A DNA stretch of 59,705 bases from Ornithinibacter sp. (lineage in GTDB: Bacteria > Actinomycetota > Actinomycetes > Actinomycetales > Dermatophilaceae). Positions 1 through 9,105 of this stretch are shown piece after piece. The notes under the pieces are model-generated. The model made no database searches, had not been told where the DNA came from, and was given only the letters and a program-made list of their open reading frames with translations. The stretch spans positions 1 to 59,705 of the forward strand of contig JAQSWG010000002.1 of the NCBI GenBank assembly GCA_029266735.1, in the 5' to 3' direction. Positions within the stretch are counted from its first letter, which is position 1; each line of letters begins with the position of its first letter. Position numbers and translations under genes: made by a program.

Positions 1-1118
1 CCCCAGTCGGGCTGGTCCCCTCGGCGCGGGTCCGGATGCTCGTACAGGGGCAGGCCGTCGAAGCGGGCCAGCGCGAACTCGTCGCGTGGGAAGTGGCCCG
101 GCACCCAGTCGAGGATGACGCCGATGCCGGCCTGGTGCAGCCGGTCCACGAGGTACTTGAACTCGTCGGGTGTCCCGAACCGTGCCGTGGGGGCGAAGTA
201 CCCCGTGACCTGGTAGCCCCAGGAGGGACCGTACGGGTGCTCCATGACCGGGAGCAGCTCGACGTGCGTGAACCCGAGGTCGGAGACGTAGTTGACGAGG
301 TGCTCGGCAAGCTCTCGGTAGGAGAGCCCCTGGCGCCAGGAGCCGAGGTGGACCTCGTACACGCTCATCGGACCGTGGTGGGGGTCGCGCGAGGTGCGGG
401 ACTCCATCCACGTGGAGTCACCCCACTCGTGCTTCGACTCGTCGACGACGGAGCCGGTGTTCGGCGGCATCTCGGTCCGCCTGGCCATCGGGTCGGCCTT
501 GGTGCGCACGACGTCGTCGGCCCCCCTGATCTCGTACTTGTAGACGTTGCCGACACCCACTCCGGGGACGAAGAGCTCCCAGACGCCCGAGGCGCCGATG
601 ATCCTCATGGGGTGGATCCGGCCGTCCCAGGCGTTGAAGTCGCCGACCACGCGCACCGCCTTCGCCCGGGGTGCCCACACGGCGAAGGACACTCCCCGCA
701 CCGGACCCATGGGTCCGACGTACTCGCGGACGCGGGCACCGAGAACGGTCCACAGCTGCTCGTGGCGGCCCTCACCCACGAGGTGGAGGTCCACCTCCCC
801 GAGGGTCGGTGCGAACCGGTAGGGGTCGTCCTGGAGGTGCTCGATGCCGTCCGCCCAGGCGACGATCAGCCGGTAGTCCATCGTCCGGGTGGCGTCGGTT
901 CGCACGGCCGTCCACACCCCCTCCGCCTCGTGCGCGAGCTCCAGCTCCTCGCCGTCCTCGAAGCGCACGCGGACCGAGCCGGCCAGCGGCTTGAGCACGC
1001 GGATGCGCAACCCACCGGGCTCCAGGTGCTGGCCGAGCAGGTCGTGCGGCTGCTGGTGGCGTCCCTGGACGAGGGCGGTGATCGCGCCGCCGACCTCGGG
1101 GCTCGGGGTGGGGGTCAC
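1..1118 (-). CDS. glgB: 1,4-alpha-glucan branching enzyme GlgB (N-terminal part, cut by window edge)
   Basis: Only the first ~372 residues are present; the frame is open to the left edge. GlgB (GH13) makes alpha-1,6 branches in cytoplasmic alpha-glucan. The translation shows the N-terminal beta region, a CBM48-like stretch (FAVWAPRAKAVRVVGDFN), then the start of the GH13 barrel (YEVHLGSW, GFTHVELLPVMEHP, SWGYQVTGYFAP, AGIGVILDWVPGHFP), which is diagnostic of branching enzymes. The GTG start at 1118 overlaps the maltokinase stop by 4 nt, so it is the last visible gene of glgE-treS-mak-glgB and probably translationally coupled. Catalytic residues lie outside the window. Confidence 0.95.
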   Translation of the reverse strand, partial: MTPTPSPEVGGAITALVQGRHQQPHDLLGQHLEPGGLRIRVLKPLAGSVRVRFEDGEELELAHEAEGVWTAVRTDATRTMDYRLIVAWADGIEHLQDDPYRFAPTLGEVDLHLVGEGRHEQLWTVLGARVREYVGPMGPVRGVSFAVWAPRAKAVRVVGDFNAWDGRIHPMRIIGASGVWELFVPGVGVGNVYKYEIRGADDVVRTKADPMARRTEMPPNTGSVVDESKHEWGDSTWMESRTSRDPHHGPMSVYEVHLGSWRQGLSYRELAEHLVNYVSDLGFTHVELLPVMEHPYGPSWGYQVTGYFAPTARFGTPDEFKYLVDRLHQAGIGVILDWVPGHFPRDEFALARFDGLPLYEHPDPRRGDQPDW

Positions 1119-2587
1119 GACGGGTCTCCTTGCATGGTGGTCGGGTTCTGCTGGGGCTCCGGGGCGACGTACGCGGTGAGGCGACGGACGGCGCCGAGCG
1201 GGATGGTGAGCCACCCCGGGCGGTTCCGCGCCTCGTAGAAGACCTCGTACATCGCCTTGTCGAGCTCGAAGGCGGCGAGGAGGGCACCGAGATCGCGGGG
1301 GTCGCTGCCGGCTCGGGCGGCATACCCGGCGAGGAAGGCCTGCTGCGCGGAGGTGACCCAGTCGCGCGCGGAGGTCCCGCCCTGCTGCTCGCACGTGCCG
1401 CCGACGTAGTCGAAGCTACGGAGCATTCCGGCGACATCCCGGATCCACTGGTCGGGACGCGACCTCTCCGACAGCGGGCGCAACGGTTCGCCCTCGAAGT
1501 CGAGGAGCACCCACCCCCGCTCGGGTGAGTGGAGCACCTGACCCAGGTGGTAGTCGCCGTGGATCCGCTGCAGAGGCGGCCAGTCGGCGTCGCGCGCCGC
1601 ACGGAGCACCGTCTCGAACGGTCGACGAACCTCCTCGAGGTCGGGCGCCTCGACCACGGCGGCCTCGAAGCGGCTGCGCATCTCGGCGACGATCGCCGCG
1701 GCCTGCTCCCGCGTCGTGGGCTGCGTCCCGAGGACCTCGGCGAGCGTGCCGTGCACCTCGGCCGTGGCCTCGCCCAGGGCCCGGGCCGGGCCAGCGAAGT
1801 CCGCGCCCGCCTGCGCCGCCCCCAGGGCGACGCGCCAGGCGTCCTCCACTCCGGGCAGGAACTCCTGGGCGAAGGCCAGATGACCGGATGCCGGCGCGTC
1901 GCCCTCGCTGCCCGGGTGCGGCCAGCGCCCCGTCACCGCGCCCACGAGGGCCGCGACGCGGCGGCATCCGGCGTCACCGAGGGCGCCCTGGAGGACCACA
2001 TCTGGGTTGTCACCGGGAGAGAGCATGCGGAAGACCTTGACGATCACCGGGGTGCGAGCGCCGTCGGGGAGCTCGCCGTCGACGACGACGGAGGTGTTGG
2101 ACTGCTCCCCTGCCAGGACCCGCGAGGTCCGCGCGTGAACGACGCGGCCCCAGGTCGTCCGAGGGACCCCCACGACGCCGGCCTCCAGCGCGTTCGACCG
2201 CTCGGACGACTGGGCACGTACCCGGCCCTGGACGAGCTCGAGGAGCTGGGCGGCGTAGACCGGGTCGTGCGGCGCGTCGTAGACCCAGCGCCGGCCGAGG
2301 GCCGAGTGCTCCGTCGTGCCGACCAGGCCGTGGTCGGCACTGCCCAGGGGCTCACCCCGGTAGGTGAGGGGCACCTGGTAGACGACCGGCTCCTGGCCGG
2401 CCTCGTCGGCGACGACGAGCGTCTCGATCCCCACCTCCCCCTCGGGGTCGTCGAGACGCCAGGCGACGAGGAGACGCAGCCTAGGCTGCTGCCCCTTGGC
2501 GGCATACCACCGCTGGTCACCCATCCAGGCCTGGACCAGCTCGAGCTTCGTCGGGCGGATCGTGGCGGTCGAGATGATGTCAGCCAC
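1115..2587 (-). CDS. mak: Maltokinase (Pep2-type, ATP-dependent maltose 1-phosphotransferase)
   Basis: About 490 aa. Maltokinase phosphorylates maltose (from TreS) to maltose-1-phosphate, the GlgE donor. The N-terminus (GDQRWYAAKGQ, near residue 25) is the cap domain typical of Pep2. The C-terminal lobe carries the aminoglycoside-phosphotransferase-like catalytic motif HGDYHLGQ (about residue 343) and DFEGEP (about 361) for Mg-ATP. The start chosen is GTG at 2587, giving an 8-nt overlap with the treS stop; no better start lies nearby. In some relatives treS and this kinase are fused; here they are separate but overlapping. Family assignment is firm; the exact start is less so. Confidence 0.93.
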   Translation of the reverse strand: MADIISTATIRPTKLELVQAWMGDQRWYAAKGQQPRLRLLVAWRLDDPEGEVGIETLVVADEAGQEPVVYQVPLTYRGEPLGSADHGLVGTTEHSALGRRWVYDAPHDPVYAAQLLELVQGRVRAQSSERSNALEAGVVGVPRTTWGRVVHARTSRVLAGEQSNTSVVVDGELPDGARTPVIVKVFRMLSPGDNPDVVLQGALGDAGCRRVAALVGAVTGRWPHPGSEGDAPASGHLAFAQEFLPGVEDAWRVALGAAQAGADFAGPARALGEATAEVHGTLAEVLGTQPTTREQAAAIVAEMRSRFEAAVVEAPDLEEVRRPFETVLRAARDADWPPLQRIHGDYHLGQVLHSPERGWVLLDFEGEPLRPLSERSRPDQWIRDVAGMLRSFDYVGGTCEQQGGTSARDWVTSAQQAFLAGYAARAGSDPRDLGALLAAFELDKAMYEVFYEARNRPGWLTIPLGAVRRLTAYVAPEPQQNPTTMQGDPS

Positions 2588-4331
2588 GGTGACCGCCGAA
2601 GCCGGGCGACAGGGCGAGCCAGAAGAAGTCCCGCGATCCGAGGGTGATGGCAACCCTGCCGTCCGGACCGATGTCCGGGAACCCGCTGCCGCCGAAGAGG
2701 TCTCGGGTCTGCCAGCCCCACAGCTGCTCACGGACCGTGATCGTCGCCGACTGGGGCCGCGACGAGAGGTTGTTGACGCACAGAACCGCCAGAGCGGAGC
2801 GGTCCTCGGTGTCCCGGTCGCGCCGGTCGACGCGCACGAACGCCAGCACCCGCTCGTGGGTGGACTCGCACACCTCGAAGTCGCCGAGCCCGAAGACGGG
2901 GTGCTCACGCCGCACGGCGAGCATGCCGCGGACCCAGTGCAGGAGCGAGGACCCCGAGGCCATCTGCGCCTCGACGTTCGTGTGGTTGTGGTGGTAGACC
3001 AACGACTGGATGACCGGGAGGTAGAGCTTCCCCGGGTCGGCGGTGGAGAACCCGGCGTTGCGGTCCGGCGTCCACTGCATCGGGGTGCGCACGGCATCCC
3101 GGTCGTGGAGCCAGATGTTGTCGCCCATGCCGATCTCGTCACCGTAGTAGAGACACGGGGAGCCGGGCAGGGAGAGCAGCAGGGCGTGGATGAGCTCGAT
3201 CTCCGGGCGCGAGTTGTCGAGCAGCGGCGCGAGCCGCCGGCGGATGCCGACGTTGGCCCGCATCCTCGGGTCCGGCGCGTACCAGCCGTACATCGCGGCG
3301 CGTTGTTCGGGCGTGACCATCTCGAGGGTCAGCTCGTCGTGGTTGCGCAGGAAGGTGCCCCACTGGCTGCCCTTCGGGATGGGTGGGGTGTCGGCGAGGA
3401 CGTCGATGATCGGTGCCGCCTTCTCCTCGCGCAGGGCGTAGTAGAGCATCGGCATGACGGGGAAGTGGAAGCACATCTGGCACTCGGGGGACTCCTCGGT
3501 GCCGAAGTAGTCGACGACGTCCCGGGGCGGCTGGTTCGCCTCGGCGATGAGGAGGCGCCCGGGGTACTCGGTGCCCACCATCGCTCGCAGGGCCGAGAGG
3601 AACTCGTGCGTCCTGGGGTGGTTCTCGCCGTTGTGGCCCTCCTCCTCGTAGAGGTACGGGACGGCGTCCAGACGGAAGCCGTCGATGCCCATGTCCATCC
3701 AGAAACGGACCACGTCGAACATCGCCTCGTGGACCGTGGGGTTCTCGAAGTTGAGGTCCGGCTGGTGGCTGAAGAAGCGGTGCCAGAAGAACTGCCGCCG
3801 GATGGGGTCGAAGGTCCAGTTCGACGTCTCGGTGTCGACGAAGATGATCCGCGCGTCGGTGTACCGGTCGTCGGTGTCGGACCACACGTAGAAGTCCCCG
3901 TAGGTGCCCTCCGGGTCACTGCGCGACGCCTGGAACCACGGGTGCTGGTCGCTCGTGTGGTTCATGACGAGGTCGGTGACGATGCGGATGCCGCGCGCGT
4001 GCGACTGGGTGATGAGCTCCTTGAACTCCGGCAGGGTGCCGAACTCGGGGAGCACCTGGGTGTAGTCCGAGATGTCGTAGCCGCCGTCCCGGAGCGGGCT
4101 GGCGTAGAACGGCGGAAGCCACAGGCAGTCCACTCCGAGCCACTGGAGGTAGTCGAGCCGGTTGACGATGCCGGCGAAGTCACCCTCACCGGAACCGTTG
4201 CTGTCGCCGAAGGCGCGCACGAGGACCTCGTAGAAGACGGCGGTGCGGAACCACTCGGGGTCGTGGCGCAGTCCCGGCTGGTTGGCGCCGAGTCCCGGGG
4301 TGGAGTGGCCCATCCCGGCGATCACCGTCAC
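2580..4331 (-). CDS. treS: Trehalose synthase TreS (maltose alpha-D-glucosyltransferase)
   Basis: 583 aa, normal for TreS. It interconverts trehalose and maltose in the cytoplasm. The GH13 domain includes FYEVLVRAFGDSNGSG near the N-terminus, VMNHTSDQHPWF, the nucleophile region GIDGFRLDAVPYLYEEEG, the acid/base region LIAEANQPP and LRNHDELTLEMV. The GTG start at 4331 overlaps the glgE stop by 4 nt (GTGA). With the kinase and GlgE it forms the trehalose-to-alpha-glucan route. An internal ATG a few codons downstream is an alternative start; the overlap favours GTG. Confidence 0.95.
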   Translation of the reverse strand: MTVIAGMGHSTPGLGANQPGLRHDPEWFRTAVFYEVLVRAFGDSNGSGEGDFAGIVNRLDYLQWLGVDCLWLPPFYASPLRDGGYDISDYTQVLPEFGTLPEFKELITQSHARGIRIVTDLVMNHTSDQHPWFQASRSDPEGTYGDFYVWSDTDDRYTDARIIFVDTETSNWTFDPIRRQFFWHRFFSHQPDLNFENPTVHEAMFDVVRFWMDMGIDGFRLDAVPYLYEEEGHNGENHPRTHEFLSALRAMVGTEYPGRLLIAEANQPPRDVVDYFGTEESPECQMCFHFPVMPMLYYALREEKAAPIIDVLADTPPIPKGSQWGTFLRNHDELTLEMVTPEQRAAMYGWYAPDPRMRANVGIRRRLAPLLDNSRPEIELIHALLLSLPGSPCLYYGDEIGMGDNIWLHDRDAVRTPMQWTPDRNAGFSTADPGKLYLPVIQSLVYHHNHTNVEAQMASGSSLLHWVRGMLAVRREHPVFGLGDFEVCESTHERVLAFVRVDRRDRDTEDRSALAVLCVNNLSSRPQSATITVREQLWGWQTRDLFGGSGFPDIGPDGRVAITLGSRDFFWLALSPGFGGHRG

Positions 4332-6355
4332 CAGTGTCTCCTCACCGACACGAGGTGGACGGGCTCGACCTCCGGTCCGAGGCGCACGTACGTGTCCCGC
4401 TGCCAGGTCCAGGTCTCGCCGGTGACGAGGTCGCTGGCCTGGAAGCTGTCGCCCGGCTCCATGCCGAGCGCCCCCATGTCGAGGCGCAGGGTCGTCGCCC
4501 GCGTGGAGTGCGGGTCGAGGTTCGCGACGACGAGGACGACGTCCTCGGTGCCGTCTGCCAGCCGGCGGCGCTTGGAGAACGCGAGGAAGTTCTCGTCGTC
4601 GACGTGGTGGAAGCGGATGTCGCGCAGGCGGTGCAGTGCCGGGTGGGAACGGCGGATCTCGTTGAGCCGGGTGAGGTACCCGGCCAGTGTGCGCCCCTCT
4701 CGTGGGCCGCCCGGCTCGTCGTCCTCCCAGCGGCGGTTCTTGTACTCGTACTTCTCGTTGTCGATCTGTTCCTCGGCGCCGGGGCGGGCCACGTGTTCCA
4801 TGAGCTCGTAGCCGGCGTAGATCCCGTAGGTCGGCACGAGGGTCGCCGCCAACGCGGCCCGCAGCTTCCACGCCGCGGGGCCTCCGAACTGCATGTACGG
4901 CGTGAGGATGTCGTGGGTCGTCGGCCAGAAGGAGGGGCGCATGTACGTCGCGGCCTCGCCGGAGAGCTCGGTGGCGTACTCGCGCAGCTCGCCGGCCGTG
5001 GTGCGCCACGTGTAGTAGGTGTAGCTCTGCTGGAAGCCGATCTTGCCGAGGGTGTGCATCATCGCGGGCTTGGTGAAGGCCTCCGCAAGCCAGATCACGT
5101 CGGGGTGGTCCTTCGCGACGTCGGCGATGAGCCACTGCCAGAACTCGACCGGCTTGGTGTGAGGGTTGTCGACCCGGAACAGGGTCACCCCGTGGTCGAT
5201 CCAGACCTGGACGACCCGACGGACCTCCGCGTAGATGCCCGCCGGGTCGTTGTCGAAGTTGACGGGGTAGATGTCCTGGTACTTCTTGGGAGGGTTCTCC
5301 GCGTACGCGATGGTGCCGTCGGCACGGGTGGTGAACCACTCCGGGTGCTCGGCGACCCACGGGTGGTCGGGGGAGCACTGGAGGGCGAGGTCCATGGCGA
5401 CCTCGAGGCCGCGCCGCCGCGCCTCCGCGACGAAGGCGTCGAAGTCCTCGAACGTCCCGAGGTCGGGGTGGATGGCGTCGTGGCCGCCGTCCGGCGAGCC
5501 GATGGCGTACGGGCTGCCGGGGTCCTCGGGTCGCGCGTCGAGGGTGTTGTTCGGGCCCTTCTTGGCCGCCTGCCCGATGGGGTGGATCGGGGTGAGGTAG
5601 ACGACGTCGAAGCCCATGGCCGCGATGGCCGGGAGCCGCCGTGCCGCCGTCCGAAGGGTTCCCGTGGTCCAGCGGTGCTCCTCCTCGTCGTAGGTGGCGC
5701 CCTCGCTGCGCGGGAAGATCTCGTACCACGCACCGAAGAGCGCGAGCTCGCGCTCGACGAGGAGCGGCAGGTCGGCCGACGGGGTGACGTACTCGCGCAG
5801 GGGTCGGGCGCCCAGCTCGTCCTCGACCGAGGCGTCCGTGCCCGCCTTGAGGCGGACGGTGGGAGGGCGGGCGGCGTCGCGGAGCCCCGCGACGGCATCC
5901 CGGAGCACGGCCTTCTGCGCGGCGGTCCGCTCCCCGTGGGCGATGGCGCGCTCGAGAACCAGCGCCCCCTCCTCGAGCATGAGCTCGGTGTCGACGTCGG
6001 CCTGCACCTTGATCGTCGCGTCGTGCTCCCAGGTGCCGTACGGGTCGGACCAGCCCTCGACCCGGTAGGACCACCACCCGGTGCGGTCCGCGCTGACGCG
6101 GGCCACCCACGTGTTGAGCCCGGGGTTCGTGCAGGTCATGGGCATGAGGTGCTCCACACCGTCCGGGTCCGTGAGCACCACCGAGGCGTTCACGGCGTCG
6201 TGGCCCTCACGGAACACCGTGGCGGTGACGAGGAACTCCTCGTCCACGACGCACTTGGCCGGACGGGCGCCGTTGTCCACGCACGGGCGGACGTCGAGGA
6301 CGGGGATGCGGCCGATCGGATGCTGCGGGGCGCTGGTCTGAGGGGCTGCGGTCAC
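4328..6355 (-). CDS. glgE: Alpha-1,4-glucan:maltose-1-phosphate maltosyltransferase GlgE
   Basis: 675 aa. GlgE (GH13_3) transfers maltosyl units from maltose-1-phosphate to growing alpha-1,4-glucan. Visible are GRIPVLDVRP at the N-terminus, YEIFPRSEG, IHPIGQAAKKGPNN, the nucleophile segment LFRVDNPHTKPVEFW, the acid/base segment WLAEAFTKPAM, and QFGGPAAWKLRAALAATL. The chosen GTG at 6355 lies 8 nt after a TAGCGT box (6363-6368, minus strand), implying a leaderless message. An upstream in-frame ATG at 6454 would add about 33 low-complexity residues and overlap the operator, so it was not used. First gene of the operon. Confidence 0.95.
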   Translation of the reverse strand: MTAAPQTSAPQHPIGRIPVLDVRPCVDNGARPAKCVVDEEFLVTATVFREGHDAVNASVVLTDPDGVEHLMPMTCTNPGLNTWVARVSADRTGWWSYRVEGWSDPYGTWEHDATIKVQADVDTELMLEEGALVLERAIAHGERTAAQKAVLRDAVAGLRDAARPPTVRLKAGTDASVEDELGARPLREYVTPSADLPLLVERELALFGAWYEIFPRSEGATYDEEEHRWTTGTLRTAARRLPAIAAMGFDVVYLTPIHPIGQAAKKGPNNTLDARPEDPGSPYAIGSPDGGHDAIHPDLGTFEDFDAFVAEARRRGLEVAMDLALQCSPDHPWVAEHPEWFTTRADGTIAYAENPPKKYQDIYPVNFDNDPAGIYAEVRRVVQVWIDHGVTLFRVDNPHTKPVEFWQWLIADVAKDHPDVIWLAEAFTKPAMMHTLGKIGFQQSYTYYTWRTTAGELREYATELSGEAATYMRPSFWPTTHDILTPYMQFGGPAAWKLRAALAATLVPTYGIYAGYELMEHVARPGAEEQIDNEKYEYKNRRWEDDEPGGPREGRTLAGYLTRLNEIRRSHPALHRLRDIRFHHVDDENFLAFSKRRRLADGTEDVVLVVANLDPHSTRATTLRLDMGALGMEPGDSFQASDLVTGETWTWQRDTYVRLGPEVEPVHLVSVRRHW

Positions 6356-6362
6356 GTGCCGC

Positions 6363-6368
6363 ACGCTA
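6363..6368 (-). promoter_or_regulatory. Candidate -10 box of glgE (leaderless)
   Basis: TAGCGT on the minus strand ends 8 nt before the GTG of glgE, so transcription should start at or next to the start codon. No recognisable -35 was found. The same box-to-start spacing recurs at many other genes here. Confidence 0.5.
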
Positions 6369-6453
6369 CCGGCCGTCGTGGGTGCCGGGCGCGTCGCCGA
6401 CGCCGCCGGATCTCGGGGCGCAAGATCATCACGCCAGGACGAAAGGGGTGGCA

Positions 6454-6467
6454 TGAAAGCGCTTTTA
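6454..6467. promoter_or_regulatory. LacI-family operator-like palindrome between glgE and glgP
   Basis: TGAAAGCGCTTTTA is a near-perfect palindrome centred on CG (6 of 7 pairs match), the form typical of LacI/GalR operators controlling sugar and glucan genes. It covers the -35 region of the glgP promoter, so binding should repress glgP. It is about 85 bp upstream of the glgE -10 box, so an effect on glgE is less certain. No LacI-family gene lies in the window, so the regulator would act from elsewhere. Confidence 0.65.
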
Positions 6468-6475
6468 CCGTCCTC

Positions 6476-6481
6476 TATGCT
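6476..6481 (+). promoter_or_regulatory. Candidate -10 box of glgP (leaderless)
   Basis: TATGCT ends 9 nt before the GTG of glgP at 6490. No Shine-Dalgarno sequence lies between, so the message probably begins at or within two bases of the start codon. The LacI-type palindrome sits just upstream. Confidence 0.55.
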
Positions 6482-6489
6482 GCTCCCTC

Positions 6490-9075
6490 GTGAAGGCCAT
6501 CCGTCGCTTCAGCGTCCGCCCCGTCCTGCCCGCGCCGATCGCCGCCCTGGGTGAGCTCGCGATGAACCTGAGGTGGAGCTGGCACCCCCCGCTGCGCGAC
6601 CTCTTCGAGTCCATCGACCCGCAACGCTGGGCCGCGGTCGGCAGCGATCCCGTCGCGATGCTCTCCGACCTGCAGCCCCAGGAGCTCGAGCGCCTCGCCG
6701 GTGACCCGGAGTTCGTGCAGAGGGTGGACGCCGCCAAGGCTTCGCTCGACCGCTACCTCCGCGAGGACCGCTGGTACCAGCACTGGGGGCGCGAGGAGTC
6801 GGAGGGCGGCGTGCCGTCGGCCATCGCGTACTTCAGCGCCGAGTTCGGCATCGCCGCGGCGCTCCCGCAGTACTCCGGCGGCCTCGGCATCCTCGCCGGT
6901 GACCACCTCAAGGCGGCCTCCGACATCGGCGTACCGATCGTCGGCGTGGGCCTCTTCTACAAGACCGGCTACTTCCGCCAGAGCCTCAACCGAGACGGCT
7001 GGCAGCAGGAGGACTACCCGGTCCTGGACCCCGACGGACTCCCCCTCTCGCTGCTGCGCGAGGAGGACGGCAACGCGTGCGTCATCGCCATCGACCTCCC
7101 CGGGGGACGGACGCTGCATGCGCAGGTGTGGCGAGCCCAGGTCGGGCGGGTGCCGTTGCTGCTCCTCGACTCCGACGTCCACGCCAACGACGACGGCGGC
7201 CGCAGTGTCACCGAGCGCCTCTACGGTGGCGGTGGGGAGCTTCGCCTGCAGCAGGAGATGCTCCTCGGCATGGGCGGGGTGCGTGCCCTGCGACTGTGGT
7301 CCCGGCTCACCGGTTCCCCGGCACCCGACGTCTACCACGCCAACGAGGGGCACGCCGGGTTCCTCGGCGTCGAGCGCATCAGCGAGCTCGTCCGCTCGGA
7401 GAGGATGTCGTTCGAGGAGGCCCTGGAGGCGGTGCGGTCCGCCACGGTCTTCACCACCCACACGCCCGTGCCGGCCGGCATCGACCGATTCGAGTGCTCG
7501 CTCATCGAGCTCTACTTCGGCGGCGCGCAGGCCCTCGACGGGGTGCCGGTGGACCGCCTCCTCGCCCTGGGTGCGGAGACCTACGAGGGCGGTTCCGCCA
7601 CGATGTTCAACATGGCCGTCATGGGCCTGCGCCTCGCCCAGCGCGCCAACGGGGTCTCCCGGTTGCACGGCGTGGTGAGCCGCGAGATGTTCGACGGTCT
7701 CTGGCCCGGCTTCGACGACGCCGAGGTGCCGATCACCTCGATCACCAACGGCGTCCACGGCCCGACCTGGGTCGACCGTCAGGTCTTCCAGCTCGCCCAC
7801 ACCCACGCCGACGTCCACGAGCTCGACACCCAGGACTCCTGGGAGGCCATGGCGGGCGTCCCTCGGGACGCCGTGTGGGCCACCAAGCGCCAGCTTCGCC
7901 TCCAGCTCGTGGAGGGGGTCCGGCGCCGTACCCGCGAGTCGTGGCTCGAGAGGGGAGCGTCCGCGGCGGAGCTCGGCTGGACCGACCACATCCTCGACCC
8001 GGACGTGTTGACGATCGGGTTCGCCCGCAGGGTGCCGACCTACAAGCGGCTCACCCTCATGCTGCGCGACCCGGCGCGACTGAAGAAGCTGCTCCTGGAC
8101 TCGGACCGGCCGGTGCAGCTCGTCATCGCCGGCAAGGCGCACCCGGCCGACGAGACCGGCAAGCAGCTCATCCAGCAGATGGTGCGGTTCGCCGACGACC
8201 CCGAGGTCCGGCACCGCATCGTGTTCCTCCCCAACTACGACATCGCGATGGCGCTGCACCTCTACCCCGGCTGCGACGTCTGGCTCAACAACCCGTTGCG
8301 GCCCTTCGAGGCCTGCGGCACGTCCGGCATGAAGGCAGCGCTCAACGGCGCGCTCAACCTCTCCATCCTCGACGGCTGGTGGGACGAGTGGTACGACGTC
8401 AACAACGGCTGGGCGATCCCGACCGCCGACGGGGTCGAGGACCCGGAGCGCCGTGACGACATCGAGGCCAACGCGCTCTACGACCTCATCGAGAACCAGG
8501 TGGCGCCGCGCTTCTACGACACCGACGAGCTCGGTCTGCCGCAGAACTGGCTGGCGATGCTCCTCCACACCGTGACGACCCTGGGACCGAAGGTCCGCGC
8601 GAGCCGCATGGTCCGCGACTACACCCAGCAGCTCTACGTGCCGGCCGCCCGCTCCGGCTGGTCGATGGCGAAGGGTGGCTACGCAGGGGCCCGGGACCTG
8701 GCGGCATACAAGGCGCGGGCCAGGGACGCCTGGGGTGACGTCCACGTCGACCACGTCGAGTCCTCGGGCGTCGGGGACAGCCCCGAGCTGGGCGAGACCC
8801 TGCACGTCACTGCGTACGTGTCCCTGGGTGACCTCGGCCCCGACGACGTCGACGTGCAGGTGGCGCACGGCCGCACGAACCACCACGGCGACGAGCTGCA
8901 CGACGTGTCCTCGGTGTCGCTCGGCCACGTCGAGTCGTACGAGCACGGCCGGCACCAGTTCGCCGGGGACCTCGTGCTGCGCGCGTCGGGTGCCTTCGGC
9001 TACACGGTGCGAGTGCTGCCCAGGCATCCCGGTCTGGCGACGACGGCGGAGCTCGGCCTGGTGGCCAACGCCTGA
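6490..9075 (+). CDS. glgP: Alpha-glucan (maltodextrin/glycogen) phosphorylase
   Basis: 861 aa, the length of the actinobacterial GT35 phosphorylase subgroup. It releases glucose-1-phosphate from alpha-1,4-glucan chain ends. Visible are YFSAEFGI and LPQYSGGLGILAGDHLKAAS at the N-terminus, HANEGHAGFL, TTHTPVPAGIDRF, FARRVPTYKRLTL, and the PLP-lysine motif GTSGMKAALNGALNLS (Lys about residue 615). Start is GTG, leaderless. It diverges from glgE-treS-mak-glgB, so glucan synthesis and breakdown share one 134-bp control region containing a LacI-type palindrome. Confidence 0.95.
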   Translation: MKAIRRFSVRPVLPAPIAALGELAMNLRWSWHPPLRDLFESIDPQRWAAVGSDPVAMLSDLQPQELERLAGDPEFVQRVDAAKASLDRYLREDRWYQHWGREESEGGVPSAIAYFSAEFGIAAALPQYSGGLGILAGDHLKAASDIGVPIVGVGLFYKTGYFRQSLNRDGWQQEDYPVLDPDGLPLSLLREEDGNACVIAIDLPGGRTLHAQVWRAQVGRVPLLLLDSDVHANDDGGRSVTERLYGGGGELRLQQEMLLGMGGVRALRLWSRLTGSPAPDVYHANEGHAGFLGVERISELVRSERMSFEEALEAVRSATVFTTHTPVPAGIDRFECSLIELYFGGAQALDGVPVDRLLALGAETYEGGSATMFNMAVMGLRLAQRANGVSRLHGVVSREMFDGLWPGFDDAEVPITSITNGVHGPTWVDRQVFQLAHTHADVHELDTQDSWEAMAGVPRDAVWATKRQLRLQLVEGVRRRTRESWLERGASAAELGWTDHILDPDVLTIGFARRVPTYKRLTLMLRDPARLKKLLLDSDRPVQLVIAGKAHPADETGKQLIQQMVRFADDPEVRHRIVFLPNYDIAMALHLYPGCDVWLNNPLRPFEACGTSGMKAALNGALNLSILDGWWDEWYDVNNGWAIPTADGVEDPERRDDIEANALYDLIENQVAPRFYDTDELGLPQNWLAMLLHTVTTLGPKVRASRMVRDYTQQLYVPAARSGWSMAKGGYAGARDLAAYKARARDAWGDVHVDHVESSGVGDSPELGETLHVTAYVSLGDLGPDDVDVQVAHGRTNHHGDELHDVSSVSLGHVESYEHGRHQFAGDLVLRASGAFGYTVRVLPRHPGLATTAELGLVANA

Positions 9076-9105
9076 CCTGCCCGCGTCGCCTGACCTGCCC
9101 GCGTC
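9070..9105. repeat. Tandem 18-bp duplication spanning two convergent stop codons
   Basis: GCCTGACCTGCCCGCGTC occurs twice head to tail (9070-9087, 9088-9105). The first copy contains the glgP stop TGA; the second runs into the stop of the convergent FAD monooxygenase gene (9104-9106). It looks like a small recent tandem duplication in the 28-bp gap. Confidence 0.85.

Noticed and set aside
2580-6110. Long minus-strand frame of 1176 codons across glgE and treS
   Set aside because: Its first two-thirds are an out-of-frame shadow of glgE (Arg/His/Pro-rich, no domain); only the last third is treS. The treS start is the GTG at 4331.
6475-9027. Minus-strand frame of 850 codons opposite glgP
   Set aside because: Shadow of glgP; GT35 motifs are all on the plus strand.
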